A stretch of DNA of 36,902 bases from UMGS1387 sp045539625 (GTDB taxonomy: Bacteria > Bacillota > Clostridia > Oscillospirales > CAG-382): the NCBI GenBank assembly GCA_045539625.1, contig JAZQFS010000113.1, forward strand, positions 1 through 36,902, written 5' to 3'. Within the stretch, counting starts at the first letter, position 1, and each line of letters starts with the position of its first letter. The notes beneath the pieces are model-generated. The model was not told the origin of the DNA. It was given only the letters and a program-made list of their open reading frames with translations, and searched no databases. Position numbers and translations under genes: made by a program. Positions 1 to 7,707 of the stretch are shown here, in pieces.

Positions 1-49
1 CCGCAGACGGCGAAATTCCTTATGCTTCATAAAGCGCAGGAAAGGTGAA

Positions 50-75
50 TTTACCGTCCTTCAAAGGACGGTAAA
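50..75 (+). other. Hairpin 1 of three tandem hairpins
   Basis: An 11-bp perfect inverted repeat (50-60 with 65-75) surrounds a TCAA loop. It has no T-run after it, so it is not a terminator for plus-strand transcripts by itself. It lies just downstream of possible gene ends near 32 or 48 and upstream of two further hairpins. The structure is seen directly; its role is unknown. Confidence 0.6.
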
Positions 76-76
76 G

Positions 77-103
77 AGGAAAACCCTCGCCGGGGGTTTT
101 CCT
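77..103 (+). other. Hairpin 2 of three tandem hairpins
   Basis: A 10-bp perfect inverted repeat, AGGAAAACCC (77-86) with GGGTTTTCCT (94-103), encloses a 7-base GC-rich loop. It starts one base after hairpin 1. No T-run follows. It may be part of a structured transcript 3' end or a small RNA whose 5' part lies outside the window. Confidence 0.6.
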
Positions 104-138
104 AAAACTTGAAAAAAACATACTTTTTCAACAGACTG

Positions 139-165
139 AAACCTCCTTCGGGAGGTTTATTTTTT
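139..165 (+). terminator. Rho-independent terminator with TTCG tetraloop
   Basis: The stem AAACCTCC (139-146) pairs with GGAGGTTT (151-158) around a TTCG tetraloop and is followed by A and six Ts (160-165). This is a textbook intrinsic terminator. It closes whatever transcript enters from the left edge and insulates the cca promoter. Confidence 0.9.
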
Positions 166-181
166 GTTTTCGCAAAATCTA

Positions 182-210
182 TTGAAAAAACATAATTTGT
201 GTGATACAAT
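182..210 (+). promoter_or_regulatory. Sigma-A promoter for cca operon
   Basis: TTGAAA at 182-187, a 17-base spacer and TACAAT at 205-210, with a TGA triplet directly before the -10 (extended -10). It lies 30 bases upstream of the cca start and just after the terminator at 139-165, so it is probably the start of the long operon that follows. Confidence 0.8.
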
Positions 211-240
211 ATAGATTAATCGTGTATAAGGGGTGATAAT

Positions 241-1458
241 GTGCATCTGCCGCAATATGTTAAGCAGACCCTTGAACAATTAAATGATAAAGGGTACAGC
301 GCATACCTTGTGGGCGGTTGTGTCAGAGATACCCTTATGGGAAGAGAACCCCATGATTTTGATATAACTACAAACGCTCTGCCGGATGAAATCCAAGACG
401 TTTTCAAAGACGAAAAAACTCTTGATATAGGCAAAAAACACGGCACAATTACTGTTGTATACGGAAAAGAGTGCGTGGAGGTTACAACATACCGCATTGA
501 CGGTGAATACGGCGATAACAGACACCCGAAAAGCGTTGAATTTACCGACAATATTGAGCTTGACCTTAAAAGGCGAGATTTTACGGTAAATGCTATAGCG
601 TACTCTCCAAGATATGGCTATTGCGATCCCTTCGGCGGCAAAGAGGATATTAACAAAAAGCTTATAAGGTGTGTAGGTAACGCCGATGAGCGTTTTAATG
701 AGGACGGCTTGCGTATAATGAGAGGCGTGCGTTTTGCGGCAACTCTCGGTTTTGGTATTGAGGAAAAGACTTCAACGTCCATGAAGCAGAATGCTTTTCT
801 CTTGAAAAATATTTCGGCGGAAAGAATAAATACCGAGTTTACAAAACTTCTTTGCGGTGTGAATGCAGGTAAAATACTGTCGGAATACGGCGAGGTTATT
901 TCTGTATTTATTCCCGAAATGTTGTGCTGCGATGATGATAAAAGACGCATTGCATTTGAAGCGATCAATAAATGTGATTCCGATAAGCTTTGCAGAATGT
1001 GTGTGTTCTTTGGTATGTTTGATGACAGCAATGCTGTTGAATCTATACTGAAAAGACTTAAATATGATAATAAAACGGTGAAGACCGTGACAGATGTCTG
1101 CTTTCTTTTGAATATGGAGCATATAAACGATAAGGTTTGCATTAAGAGAACCGTGAGTAAAGCGGGCTTTGATAACACAAGACTTCTTTACCGAACACTT
1201 TCAGCCATTGACGGCAATAATTCGGAAAAGTATGTAAGTATGATTGATACCGTCGATGAAATACAGCGTACAAAGCAGTGCGTTTCTGTTTCAATGCTTG
1301 ATATTGACGGAAAAATAATAATGGACAAGCTCGGAGTTGAAGGGAAGAAGATAGCCTCGGTGCTGTCATTTCTGCTTGAAGAAGTAATAACGGAAAAGTG
1401 TGAAAATGTTCTTTCCGAGCTTTTGGATACAGCAATTAATTTTTGGAGTGAAGAATGA
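241..1458 (+). CDS. cca: CCA tRNA nucleotidyltransferase
   Basis: This class II nucleotidyltransferase adds or repairs the 3' CCA end of tRNAs in the cytoplasm. The 405-residue protein opens with the head domain: GGCVRD (25-30), the catalytic metal-binding DFD (39-41), RRDFTVNA (111-118) and the nucleotide-recognising EDGLR (154-158) in the neck. The C-terminal body and tail are divergent, as usual in the family, and I see no C-terminal HD phosphohydrolase domain. The start is GTG at 241, chosen because AAGGGGTGA lies just upstream. It is the first gene after the promoter at 182-210. It overlaps the transporter start by ATGA, so the two are probably translationally coupled. Confidence 0.93.
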   Translation: MHLPQYVKQTLEQLNDKGYSAYLVGGCVRDTLMGREPHDFDITTNALPDEIQDVFKDEKTLDIGKKHGTITVVYGKECVEVTTYRIDGEYGDNRHPKSVEFTDNIELDLKRRDFTVNAIAYSPRYGYCDPFGGKEDINKKLIRCVGNADERFNEDGLRIMRGVRFAATLGFGIEEKTSTSMKQNAFLLKNISAERINTEFTKLLCGVNAGKILSEYGEVISVFIPEMLCCDDDKRRIAFEAINKCDSDKLCRMCVFFGMFDDSNAVESILKRLKYDNKTVKTVTDVCFLLNMEHINDKVCIKRTVSKAGFDNTRLLYRTLSAIDGNNSEKYVSMIDTVDEIQRTKQCVSVSMLDIDGKIIMDKLGVEGKKIASVLSFLLEEVITEKCENVLSELLDTAINFWSEE

Positions 1459-2381
1459 TGAACAATAAAAAATTCACAGGAAGCTTTTGCCTGACACTTG
1501 CCGCACTTTTGTGGGGCAGCACCTTTGTTGCTCAGGAAGCGAATACTGTAGGTGCTTTTACGTTTCAGGGCGTAAGAAGTATTGTGGGCTCAGCATTTCT
1601 TCTTGCGGTAATTGGAATTATTACAGCTTTAAAAAAAGCAAAGGGTACATATGTAAAACCCACAAAAGCCGATAATAAAAATCTTCTTGTTGGCGGTGTT
1701 GCCTGTGGAATTGTGCTTTGCCTTTCGATGAATCTTCAGCAGATTGGTATATCTCTTGGCTCTGAGGCAGGTAAAGCGGGCTTTATCACGGCAATGTATA
1801 TTCTTCTTGTACCTGTTTACGGTCTTTTTGCAAGAAAAAAGGTTGGCGTGAGAATATGGGGCTGTATAGCACTTGCGGTTGTGGGACTTTTTATGCTTTG
1901 CATAGACTTTTCCTCCTTTGGCAACGGCGGTATGGGCATAGGAATAGGCGACTTTTTTGTAATCCTCTGTGCGTTTTCCTTTGCACTTCATATCATTGTT
2001 GTTGATAAATTTGTTGCCGTGGTTGACGGTGTAAAGCTCAGCTTTATGCAATTTGTGGTTGCAGGTTTAATATCCTGCGTTCTTATGTTTATCTTTGAAC
2101 AGCCTACCGCAGAGGGCATTGTACAGGGTGCGTTCCCCATATTGTACGCAGGTATCTGCTCAAGCGGTATTGCGTATACTCTTCAGATTGTGGGACAGAA
2201 GAATACGCCTGCCGTCATTGCATCACTTCTTATGAGTCTTGAATCTGTATTTGCTGTTCTTTCGCAGATAGTTGTACTGGGAAGACTTCCTTCTTCGCAG
2301 GAAGCAGCAGGGTGTGTTATCATGTTTGCGGCAATCATCATAGCACAGCTTCCCGACAGAAAGGCGAAAGCAAATGTGTAA
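1455..2381 (+). CDS. DMT-superfamily (EamA) membrane transporter
   Basis: A 308-residue, highly hydrophobic protein with about ten predicted membrane segments in two repeated EamA halves. The opening LAALLWGSTFVAQ and the second-half GIAYTLQIVGQ and SLLMSLESVFAVL patterns are typical of drug/metabolite transporter superfamily exporters. The substrate cannot be told from sequence; related proteins export amino acids, metabolites or drugs. The ATG at 1455 overlaps the cca stop (ATGA), and the gene's end overlaps miaA by 8 bases, so it is embedded in the operon and probably co-translated. Being among tRNA genes does not by itself suggest a substrate. Confidence 0.85.
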   Translation: MMNNKKFTGSFCLTLAALLWGSTFVAQEANTVGAFTFQGVRSIVGSAFLLAVIGIITALKKAKGTYVKPTKADNKNLLVGGVACGIVLCLSMNLQQIGISLGSEAGKAGFITAMYILLVPVYGLFARKKVGVRIWGCIALAVVGLFMLCIDFSSFGNGGMGIGIGDFFVILCAFSFALHIIVVDKFVAVVDGVKLSFMQFVVAGLISCVLMFIFEQPTAEGIVQGAFPILYAGICSSGIAYTLQIVGQKNTPAVIASLLMSLESVFAVLSQIVVLGRLPSSQEAAGCVIMFAAIIIAQLPDRKAKANV

Positions 2382-3318
2382 AATGGTGGCTGTTGTAGGA
2401 CCTACGGCTTCGGGAAAAAGCGCACTTGCGGTAGATATTGCGAAAAAATTCGGCGGCGAAGTTGTTTCCTGCGATTCAATGCAGATTTATAAAAGAATGA
2501 ATATAGGTACGGCAAAGCCGACGAAAGAGGAAATGGACGGTGTATGTCACCATCTTATTGATTTTCTTGAACCCGGGATCGGTTATTCCGTATCCGATTA
2601 TGTGGAAGATGCGGCAAGGGTTGTGAAAGAGCTTGAGAGCAGAGAAATACTGCCTGTATTCTGCGGCGGTACGGGACTGTATATTACAAGCTTTCTTTCG
2701 GGCATTGAGTTTGATTCCTTTGAAAATGATTCTGAGGTGCATAAACGTGTAACCGAGTTCCTTGAGCAAAACGGAAGCGAAGCCTTGTATAACAGACTTT
2801 GCGAGATAGATAGGGAATCGGCTGAGGCAATTGATAAGAATAATGTAAAGCGTGTTTTGCGTGCTGTCGAAGTCTATGAGACGACGGGTGTTTGTGCAAG
2901 TGAGTGGAACAGGCGGTCAAAAGAAAATGCTAAGCCGAAGGACTGTCTTGTTATAGGTCTTGACTTTGAGGACAGACAAAAGCTTTATGACAGAATTGAT
3001 AAACGAGTTGATATAATGCTTGAGTCAGGACTGCTCAGTGAAGCGAAGTCCTTGTATGATGAGGGCGTGCTTGATACAAAGACGGCATCACAGGCTATAG
3101 CGTATAAAGAGTTTTTACCGTATTTCAGGGGAGAGATGACTCTTGAAGAATGTATCGAAATTCTCAAACGCAATTCAAGACGGTATGCCAAAAGACAGCT
3201 TACATGGTTTAAAAGAAATACTGATATAAAATGGATTTACAGGGATAGTCTTACCGACGATGAAATACGCACCAAGGCGTATTCTCTTGTGTCGGAGTAT
3301 CTGTTGGAGGATAGGTAA
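2374..3318 (+). CDS. miaA: tRNA dimethylallyltransferase
   Basis: MiaA transfers a dimethylallyl group to N6 of A37 next to the anticodon of tRNAs reading UNN codons. The protein has 314 residues, the normal family length. It shows the P-loop GPTASGKS (9-16), the DSMQIY motif with the conserved Asp (about 35), NIGTAKPT (43-50), and the C-terminal KRNSRRYAKRQLTWFKR substrate-binding segment. The ATG at 2374 overlaps the transporter gene by 8 bases and has an AAAGG ribosome site at suitable spacing. An alternative start at 2383 would lose three residues. Together with cca it makes the left part of the operon a tRNA-maturation pair. Confidence 0.95.
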   Translation: MCKMVAVVGPTASGKSALAVDIAKKFGGEVVSCDSMQIYKRMNIGTAKPTKEEMDGVCHHLIDFLEPGIGYSVSDYVEDAARVVKELESREILPVFCGGTGLYITSFLSGIEFDSFENDSEVHKRVTEFLEQNGSEALYNRLCEIDRESAEAIDKNNVKRVLRAVEVYETTGVCASEWNRRSKENAKPKDCLVIGLDFEDRQKLYDRIDKRVDIMLESGLLSEAKSLYDEGVLDTKTASQAIAYKEFLPYFRGEMTLEECIEILKRNSRRYAKRQLTWFKRNTDIKWIYRDSLTDDEIRTKAYSLVSEYLLEDR

Positions 3319-4607
3319 TGAATAAATTTTCAAATTTACTGCTTGATCCCATAAAACTGCTTAAAACATTGATTTTTATTTTTGCAGGTATTGGACTTGT
3401 AATATACCTGTGGCTGCAGGCAACAGCAAACTTTGATTCGGATATTGTCACGGAAACGTCCATGCTTGTAACGGTAAATGACAGCGTTGATGCAAGAGCA
3501 TATGTGTTCAGAGACGAAACGGTGTCAGCTAAAGACAATAACGGAACAACCGTTACCGTTGTTTCGGACGGTGACAGAGTTTCAAAGGGACAGCTTCTTG
3601 CAAATATTTATCCCAATGAAGAGGACTCCGTTCTTCAGGACGAAATTAACAGAATTGACCGTCGTATTGCAATAATTGATGACAGCAGTGTGGATTCAAG
3701 ATATGTTATTTCCGACCTTTCAAAAATTGACACGGAAATAACAGAAATCTTCAGTGATGTGTATGCAGGTGCTTCAAAAGGGAAAATTTCCGATGCCGTT
3801 GATGCGTCGGCACTTCTGCTTGTTGAACTGAACAGACGAGACCTTATTGTCAATACCGAAAACGACTATTCAAAAGAACGGGAAGAACTGATAAAAAGAC
3901 GTAATGCCTTTGAGAAACAGATTAATACAAACTCAACGTCGTTGTATGCAACTTCATCGGGATACTTCTACGGCGAAACAGACGGATATGAGGAAATCTT
4001 TACGGTGGATCTTGTTGATACACTGACTCTTGACAGCTTCAGAGAGCTTACTCAGTCTGACAGCGATGAAAGCCTTGCCGCATCGGGTGCGGTTAAAATC
4101 ATTAATGACTTTGTTTGGTATACGGTTTGCGAAATTCCCTCCGATAAAGCTGCTTTTCTTGAAGAAAACAAAAGCTATAAGCTTACGTATCCCGAAAGCG
4201 GTGATGCCGAGATTACAATGAAGCTTATCCGTAAGGTGACGGAGACTACATCTGCAGAGGCTCTTGCGGTTTTCCGTGCAAACGTTATGCCTGCCGAATT
4301 CAATTTCAAACGGGGACAAAGAGCGGAAATCGTGCTTAAGGAAACAAGCGGTCTGTCTGTTCCCAAAAAAGCACTCAGAGTTGTTGACGGCGTAAACGGC
4401 GTTTATGTGCTTATCGGTGATGTTATCCACTACAGAAGCGTGGATATTATCGGCGAAACCGATAACTATTATATTGTCCGCTACGGTAAAAGTACGGATG
4501 CTTTTGAGCAGGAAAACAAGGAAGAATCCCCTTATAAGCAAATATCGCTTTACGATAATGTGATTGTTTCGGGTAAGGATTTGTTTGACGGTAAAATTGT
4601 GGGATAG
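3318..4607 (+). CDS. HlyD-like membrane-anchored protein of the division cluster
   Basis: A 429-residue protein with a short cytoplasmic N-terminus and one membrane anchor (about residues 14-36). The large extracytoplasmic part resembles HlyD-family periplasmic adaptors. It has a lipoyl/barrel-sandwich-like stretch with the SDGDRVSKGQLLA pattern (about 75-92), a helical region rich in charged residues (about 100-200), and a C-terminal barrel-like part with KRGQRAEIV and SVPKKALRVV. No ABC transporter or outer-membrane partner is encoded nearby. It starts on the last base of the miaA stop (TAATG), with GGAGGATAGG as ribosome site, and is followed 12 bases later by ylmE. The domain family is fairly clear; the function is unknown. 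Confidence 0.75.
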   Translation: MNKFSNLLLDPIKLLKTLIFIFAGIGLVIYLWLQATANFDSDIVTETSMLVTVNDSVDARAYVFRDETVSAKDNNGTTVTVVSDGDRVSKGQLLANIYPNEEDSVLQDEINRIDRRIAIIDDSSVDSRYVISDLSKIDTEITEIFSDVYAGASKGKISDAVDASALLLVELNRRDLIVNTENDYSKEREELIKRRNAFEKQINTNSTSLYATSSGYFYGETDGYEEIFTVDLVDTLTLDSFRELTQSDSDESLAASGAVKIINDFVWYTVCEIPSDKAAFLEENKSYKLTYPESGDAEITMKLIRKVTETTSAEALAVFRANVMPAEFNFKRGQRAEIVLKETSGLSVPKKALRVVDGVNGVYVLIGDVIHYRSVDIIGETDNYYIVRYGKSTDAFEQENKEESPYKQISLYDNVIVSGKDLFDGKIVG

Positions 4608-4619
4608 GAGAGGGCAGAG

Positions 4620-5399
4620 TTGGAAGGTAAATTTTCACATGAAGTGGTTTTGCAGAAAATAAACGAAGCAAAACAAAACATAAAAAATGCGGCTGTGAGC
4701 GCAGGAAGAAATCCTGAAGATGTCATTCTTCTTGCTGCAACCAAAACTGTTGATGCCGATATAATAAATTTTGCTATAGATAACGGCATTACCTGCATCG
4801 GTGAAAACAGAGTGCAGGAGCTGCTTGAAAAGTATGATTACATCAATAAGGAAAAGGCAGATATTCACTTTATCGGCACGTTGCAGACGAACAAAGTCAA
4901 ATATATAGCGGATAAAGTCAGTATGATTCATTCTGTGGATTCGGTGAAGCTTGCAAAAGAAATTGATAAGCAGTGCGGAAAAATCGGAAAAATAATGAAT
5001 GTGCTTGTTGAAATCAATATCGGCAATGAAGAATCCAAAGGCGGAATCAGACCTGATGAGGCGGAAGCTTTCTTGAAAGAAATATCCGTATATAAAAATA
5101 TTAAGGTCTGCGGACTTATGACAATACCGCCCAAATGTGTACCCGATGTATTAAGTGAAAATAATGAGACAAACGGTGACGAAAACGGGCAAAATATGAC
5201 GTGTTCAAAAATAAGTTACAAAAATCGTGACTTTTTTAAAAAAATTATGAAATTATTCCTTGACATATCGCAAAAAAAATTAGATAATATATATATGCAA
5301 TATCTGTCAATGGGTATGTCGGACGATTATGAACAAGCTGTTACAGAAGGCTCCAATATTGTTCGTATCGGACGTGGACTGTTTGGCAGCAGAATCTAA
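4620..5399 (+). CDS. ylmE: YggS/YlmE family PLP-binding protein
   Basis: A member of the YggS/PLPBP family, which binds pyridoxal phosphate and helps maintain vitamin B6 and amino-acid homeostasis. Family marks are the PLP lysine in AATKT (K42), GENRVQE (61-67), HFIGTLQTNK (83-92), IHSVDS and the C-terminal LSMGMSDDY and VRIGRGLFG. The start is TTG at 4620, supported by GGAGAGGG seven bases upstream. At 259 residues it is about 25-30 longer than usual. The extra material is a hydrophilic insertion at about residues 176-203, after LMTIPP, rich in Asn, Glu and Lys. The DNA of the insertion and just after it is AT-rich and contains a promoter-like sequence (5260-5288). Confidence 0.92.
   Translation: MEGKFSHEVVLQKINEAKQNIKNAAVSAGRNPEDVILLAATKTVDADIINFAIDNGITCIGENRVQELLEKYDYINKEKADIHFIGTLQTNKVKYIADKVSMIHSVDSVKLAKEIDKQCGKIGKIMNVLVEINIGNEESKGGIRPDEAEAFLKEISVYKNIKVCGLMTIPPKCVPDVLSENNETNGDENGQNMTCSKISYKNRDFFKKIMKLFLDISQKKLDNIYMQYLSMGMSDDYEQAVTEGSNIVRIGRGLFGSRI
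5260..5288 (+). promoter_or_regulatory. Promoter inside ylmE, driving sepF onwards
   Basis: TTGACA at 5260-5265 is a perfect -35. After 17 bases comes GATAAT (5283-5288), five of six matches to the -10. It lies in the coding sequence of ylmE about 150 bases before the sepF start, in an AT-rich stretch unlike the rest of the gene. It could supply extra transcription of sepF-yggT-ylmH-divIVA-ileS. This is inferred from sequence only. Confidence 0.6.
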
Positions 5400-5435
5400 A
5401 TTAAAATATTTTTTTATCATAGGAGGATTTAAACC

Positions 5436-5921
5436 ATGAACTTTAAGGATTTTACAAGCAGACTTTTCCCTAATCCCAACGATGTGGAAGACAGCTATGA
5501 AAACGATTATGAAAATCAGGACGAAGAAATAATGACGTCTTCTGCTCACACTCAGGAAAACGCTTATCAGCCCAGAAGCGGCGCCAATGTGGTTATGGGT
5601 ACATCAAGTGCAATTGAAATGAAGGTTGTTACACCCAAGAGCTATGAAACTGTTACACAGATAGCTGACCTTCTTCTTTCCAAGAAGACTGTTCTTCTCA
5701 ACCTTGAAAATACAAACAGAGAAACAGCAAGAAGACTTATTGACTTCCTTTCCGGTGCAGCTTATGCACTTTCCGGCGGTATTCAGAAGGTTGCCGATAA
5801 CACATATGCCATTACTCCCAGCAATGTAGCAGTATCAAGAGAAGCTGTTGGTATGGCAGCTCAGGCACAGCCTCAGCAGGCTGCTCCCGAAGTTCCCGAA
5901 GACGGCACAGCAGGCTTCTAA
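5436..5921 (+). CDS. sepF: Cell division protein SepF
   Basis: SepF bundles FtsZ filaments and tethers the Z-ring to the membrane in Gram-positive bacteria. The 161-residue protein starts with a short amphipathic helix (MNFKDFTSRLFP) expected to bind membrane. An acidic disordered linker follows (about 15-58), then the SepF/DUF552 globular domain (about 62-135), with KSYETVTQIADLLL, VLLNLENTN and RRLIDFLSGAAYAL and the Gly-rich turn used in dimer assembly. The C-terminal tail is Gln/Ala/Pro-rich. A strong AGGAGG site precedes the ATG. The gene lies between ylmE and yggT exactly as in the Firmicute division cluster. Confidence 0.96.
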   Translation: MNFKDFTSRLFPNPNDVEDSYENDYENQDEEIMTSSAHTQENAYQPRSGANVVMGTSSAIEMKVVTPKSYETVTQIADLLLSKKTVLLNLENTNRETARRLIDFLSGAAYALSGGIQKVADNTYAITPSNVAVSREAVGMAAQAQPQQAAPEVPEDGTAGF

Positions 5922-5924
5922 ATA

Positions 5925-6194
5925 ATGCTCATTCTTGCTTTGGCGGTAGTTAAGGCAACGGTAAGCCTTATACTTGATATTCTCATGTTTATGATGTTCC
6001 TGAGAGCCATATTTTCTTGGTTTCCCGGACTCAGTGAGTCGTCGGTTGGAGAGTTTCTCTTTACTGTGACGGAGTGGGTTATTACTCCTGTAAGAGCTCT
6101 CTTCGATGCTATGGGAATAAATGTGCCGATGATGATTGACATTCCGTTCTTTGTGACCTTTCTTCTTTTGTCGGTGGTGAGCAGTCTGATATGA
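5925..6194 (+). CDS. yggT: YggT family membrane protein
   Basis: A small 89-residue integral membrane protein with two hydrophobic segments (about 1-28 and 64-89). These flank the family signature FSWFPG, found here as RAIFSWFPGLSESSVGEFL, and the TEWVITPVRALF segment. YggT/YlmG proteins are linked to envelope and division-site organisation, but their molecular activity is not established. It starts four bases after the sepF stop and overlaps ylmH by ATGA, so the three genes are probably made together. The length is typical. Confidence 0.93.
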   Translation: MLILALAVVKATVSLILDILMFMMFLRAIFSWFPGLSESSVGEFLFTVTEWVITPVRALFDAMGINVPMMIDIPFFVTFLLLSVVSSLI

Positions 6195-6979
6195 GTGGAG
6201 ACACTAAAGAGGATGTACTGTTCAGACAAAGAATGACTGAGCTTTGTAATAATGCGCTTGATTCTTATTCTCCCGCTTTTACTGCTTTTCTTGACGGACG
6301 GCAGAAAGTTCAGGCACTTGAAGTGTTTGGCGGCTTTTCCAAAAGCATAAAAGTCGTATGCTATGGCGGCTTTAAGCAGGCACAGCGTGTAAGAATCGGG
6401 CTGTTTCCCTTAGATGTTTACGGCTGGACTGATGATGAAAATGAGTTTTACGAAATGTTTGATGTTTCGGCAATAGAAATTAAAGGCTCGGGTTTTTCTT
6501 CTTTCGGTCACAGAGATGTTATGGGCTCGGTGCTCGGACTCGGTATCAAGCGGGACGTTCTTGGTGATATATATTTGCCTGACGATAAGACGGCATACAT
6601 TTGTCTTACTTCTGTTGCGGCACAGTATATATGCTCAAGCCTCGAGGCAGTGGCGCGTGATAAGGTCAAAACATCTATAATTGATTGTAAACTTCTTCCC
6701 GAAATCAAACTTCAGTTTTCGGTTGTAAGCGGTACGGTAGCTTCGGACAGACTTGATTGTATCGTGTCGCTTTGTACGGGATTGTCAAGAGAAAAATCTA
6801 AGCAGATTATCAGCTCTGCTAATGTTAATCTCAATCACTTTGAGGAACTGCGGTGTGATATTGCAGTTTGCGAGGGTGATGTGTTATCCGTCAGAGGACA
6901 CGGCAGATTTGTTGTCCACGAGCTTGGCGGACTTACAAAAAAGGGCAGGACTAAAGCTACTGTCCACAAAATGATTTAA
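6191..6979 (+). CDS. ylmH: YlmH family S4-domain RNA-binding protein
   Basis: A 262-residue cytoplasmic protein of the YlmH family. The N-terminal region contains QALEVFGGFSKSIKVVCYGGF (shortened here: LEVFGGF) and a central SDREVLG-like domain with SSFGHRDVMGSVLGLGI. The C-terminal S4 RNA-binding domain (about 180-240) carries RLDCIVSLCTGLSREKSKQ and the GRFVVHELGG end. YlmH in other Firmicutes is reported to act in ribosome-associated quality control and sits beside divIVA. It starts inside the yggT stop (ATGA overlap) and ends 13 bases before divIVA. Confidence 0.93.
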   Translation: MSGDTKEDVLFRQRMTELCNNALDSYSPAFTAFLDGRQKVQALEVFGGFSKSIKVVCYGGFKQAQRVRIGLFPLDVYGWTDDENEFYEMFDVSAIEIKGSGFSSFGHRDVMGSVLGLGIKRDVLGDIYLPDDKTAYICLTSVAAQYICSSLEAVARDKVKTSIIDCKLLPEIKLQFSVVSGTVASDRLDCIVSLCTGLSREKSKQIISSANVNLNHFEELRCDIAVCEGDVLSVRGHGRFVVHELGGLTKKGRTKATVHKMI

Positions 6980-6992
6980 GGATGGTATAACT

Positions 6993-7595
6993 ATGATTTC
7001 TCCTCAGGATTTAAGACCTAATGCATTTTCAAAGACCTTGAAGGGTTATGCAACAGGCGAAGTAGACGGGTATATTGTTCATCTTCTCAATAAATATAAT
7101 GAGGCATATCTTGAGCATCAGGAACTTGAACGTAAATATGCGGCAGCTCTTGAACAGCTTGACGTTGCAAAGAATGAGGAGAGTACAATTTCCGCAACAA
7201 TCGTAAATGCTCAGAAAATGGCAGATGCCATAGTAAACGATGCAAAGGAAAAGGCGGCGGAGATTAAAAATGCCGTTTCCGAAAGCTGTGACAGAATCCT
7301 CGCTGCTTACAGAGAAAAGGTAAGTGCCGAAAGAGATAAGCTTGTTCAGTGCGAATCGGCGGTTGCACAGTTTAAAAATGAACTTTACGAAGCATATAAA
7401 AAACATCTTACAATGATTGATAACCTCATGCCCGATGACGATGTTACTCCCGAGCTTACAGATGACGAGCTTGAAGATAAGGCGGTTGCTCTTGCTCAGG
7501 AAAAGCTTTCAAAGGGTGATGCAGGTGTTGATATGACAGCCGAAGTATCTGACAGTGAAGCACAAGTGCTTCCCACGGAAGAAAATAACGGCTGA
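6993..7595 (+). CDS. divIVA: DivIVA domain protein
   Basis: A 200-residue pole- and septum-associated scaffold. The N-terminal lipid-binding DivIVA domain (about 1-45) shows ISPQDLRPNAFSKTLKGY and a GEVDGYIVHLLNKY helix. A long coiled coil follows (about 45-145, rich in Ala, Glu, Lys and Gln), then an acidic tail. DivIVA proteins bind curved membranes and organise division or polar functions. A GGATGG ribosome site lies before the ATG. The gene closes the division part of the operon; a 112-base gap with a strong hairpin separates it from ileS. Confidence 0.93.
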   Translation: MISPQDLRPNAFSKTLKGYATGEVDGYIVHLLNKYNEAYLEHQELERKYAAALEQLDVAKNEESTISATIVNAQKMADAIVNDAKEKAAEIKNAVSESCDRILAAYREKVSAERDKLVQCESAVAQFKNELYEAYKKHLTMIDNLMPDDDVTPELTDDELEDKAVALAQEKLSKGDAGVDMTAEVSDSEAQVLPTEENNG

Positions 7596-7612
7596 TAATT
7601 ACTGAATAACGG

Positions 7613-7649
7613 ATGTCGGCAATGCCTCGATCGGGGCCTTTGCCGATAT
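7613..7649 (+). other. Hairpin in the divIVA-ileS gap
   Basis: TCGGCAA (7616-7622) pairs perfectly with TTGCCGA (7640-7646). The stem extends to about 10 bp with a wobble pair, and an inner GCC/GGC helix is possible. No T-run follows directly, so it is not an obvious terminator. It could slow or process the transcript ahead of ileS. It does not have the conserved T-box sequence. Confidence 0.55.
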
Positions 7650-7707
7650 TTGCGTGATTAAAACAATTTTTGTTTAAGACTAATTCTATATAAAGGAGCT
7701 ACTTTAA

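Noticed and set aside
1..48. C-terminal end of an upstream gene, ending at 32 or 48
   Set aside because: Two frames stay open from the left edge (stop at 30-32 or 46-48), and neither tail is recognisable, so no gene can be assigned.
7650..7692. A sigma-A promoter directly before ileS (TTGCGT or TTGTTT with TATATA)
   Set aside because: Spacing between the candidate boxes is far from 16-18 bases.
7596..7707. A T-box riboswitch ahead of ileS
   Set aside because: The gap is too short and the conserved T-box sequence pairing with the tRNA acceptor end is absent.
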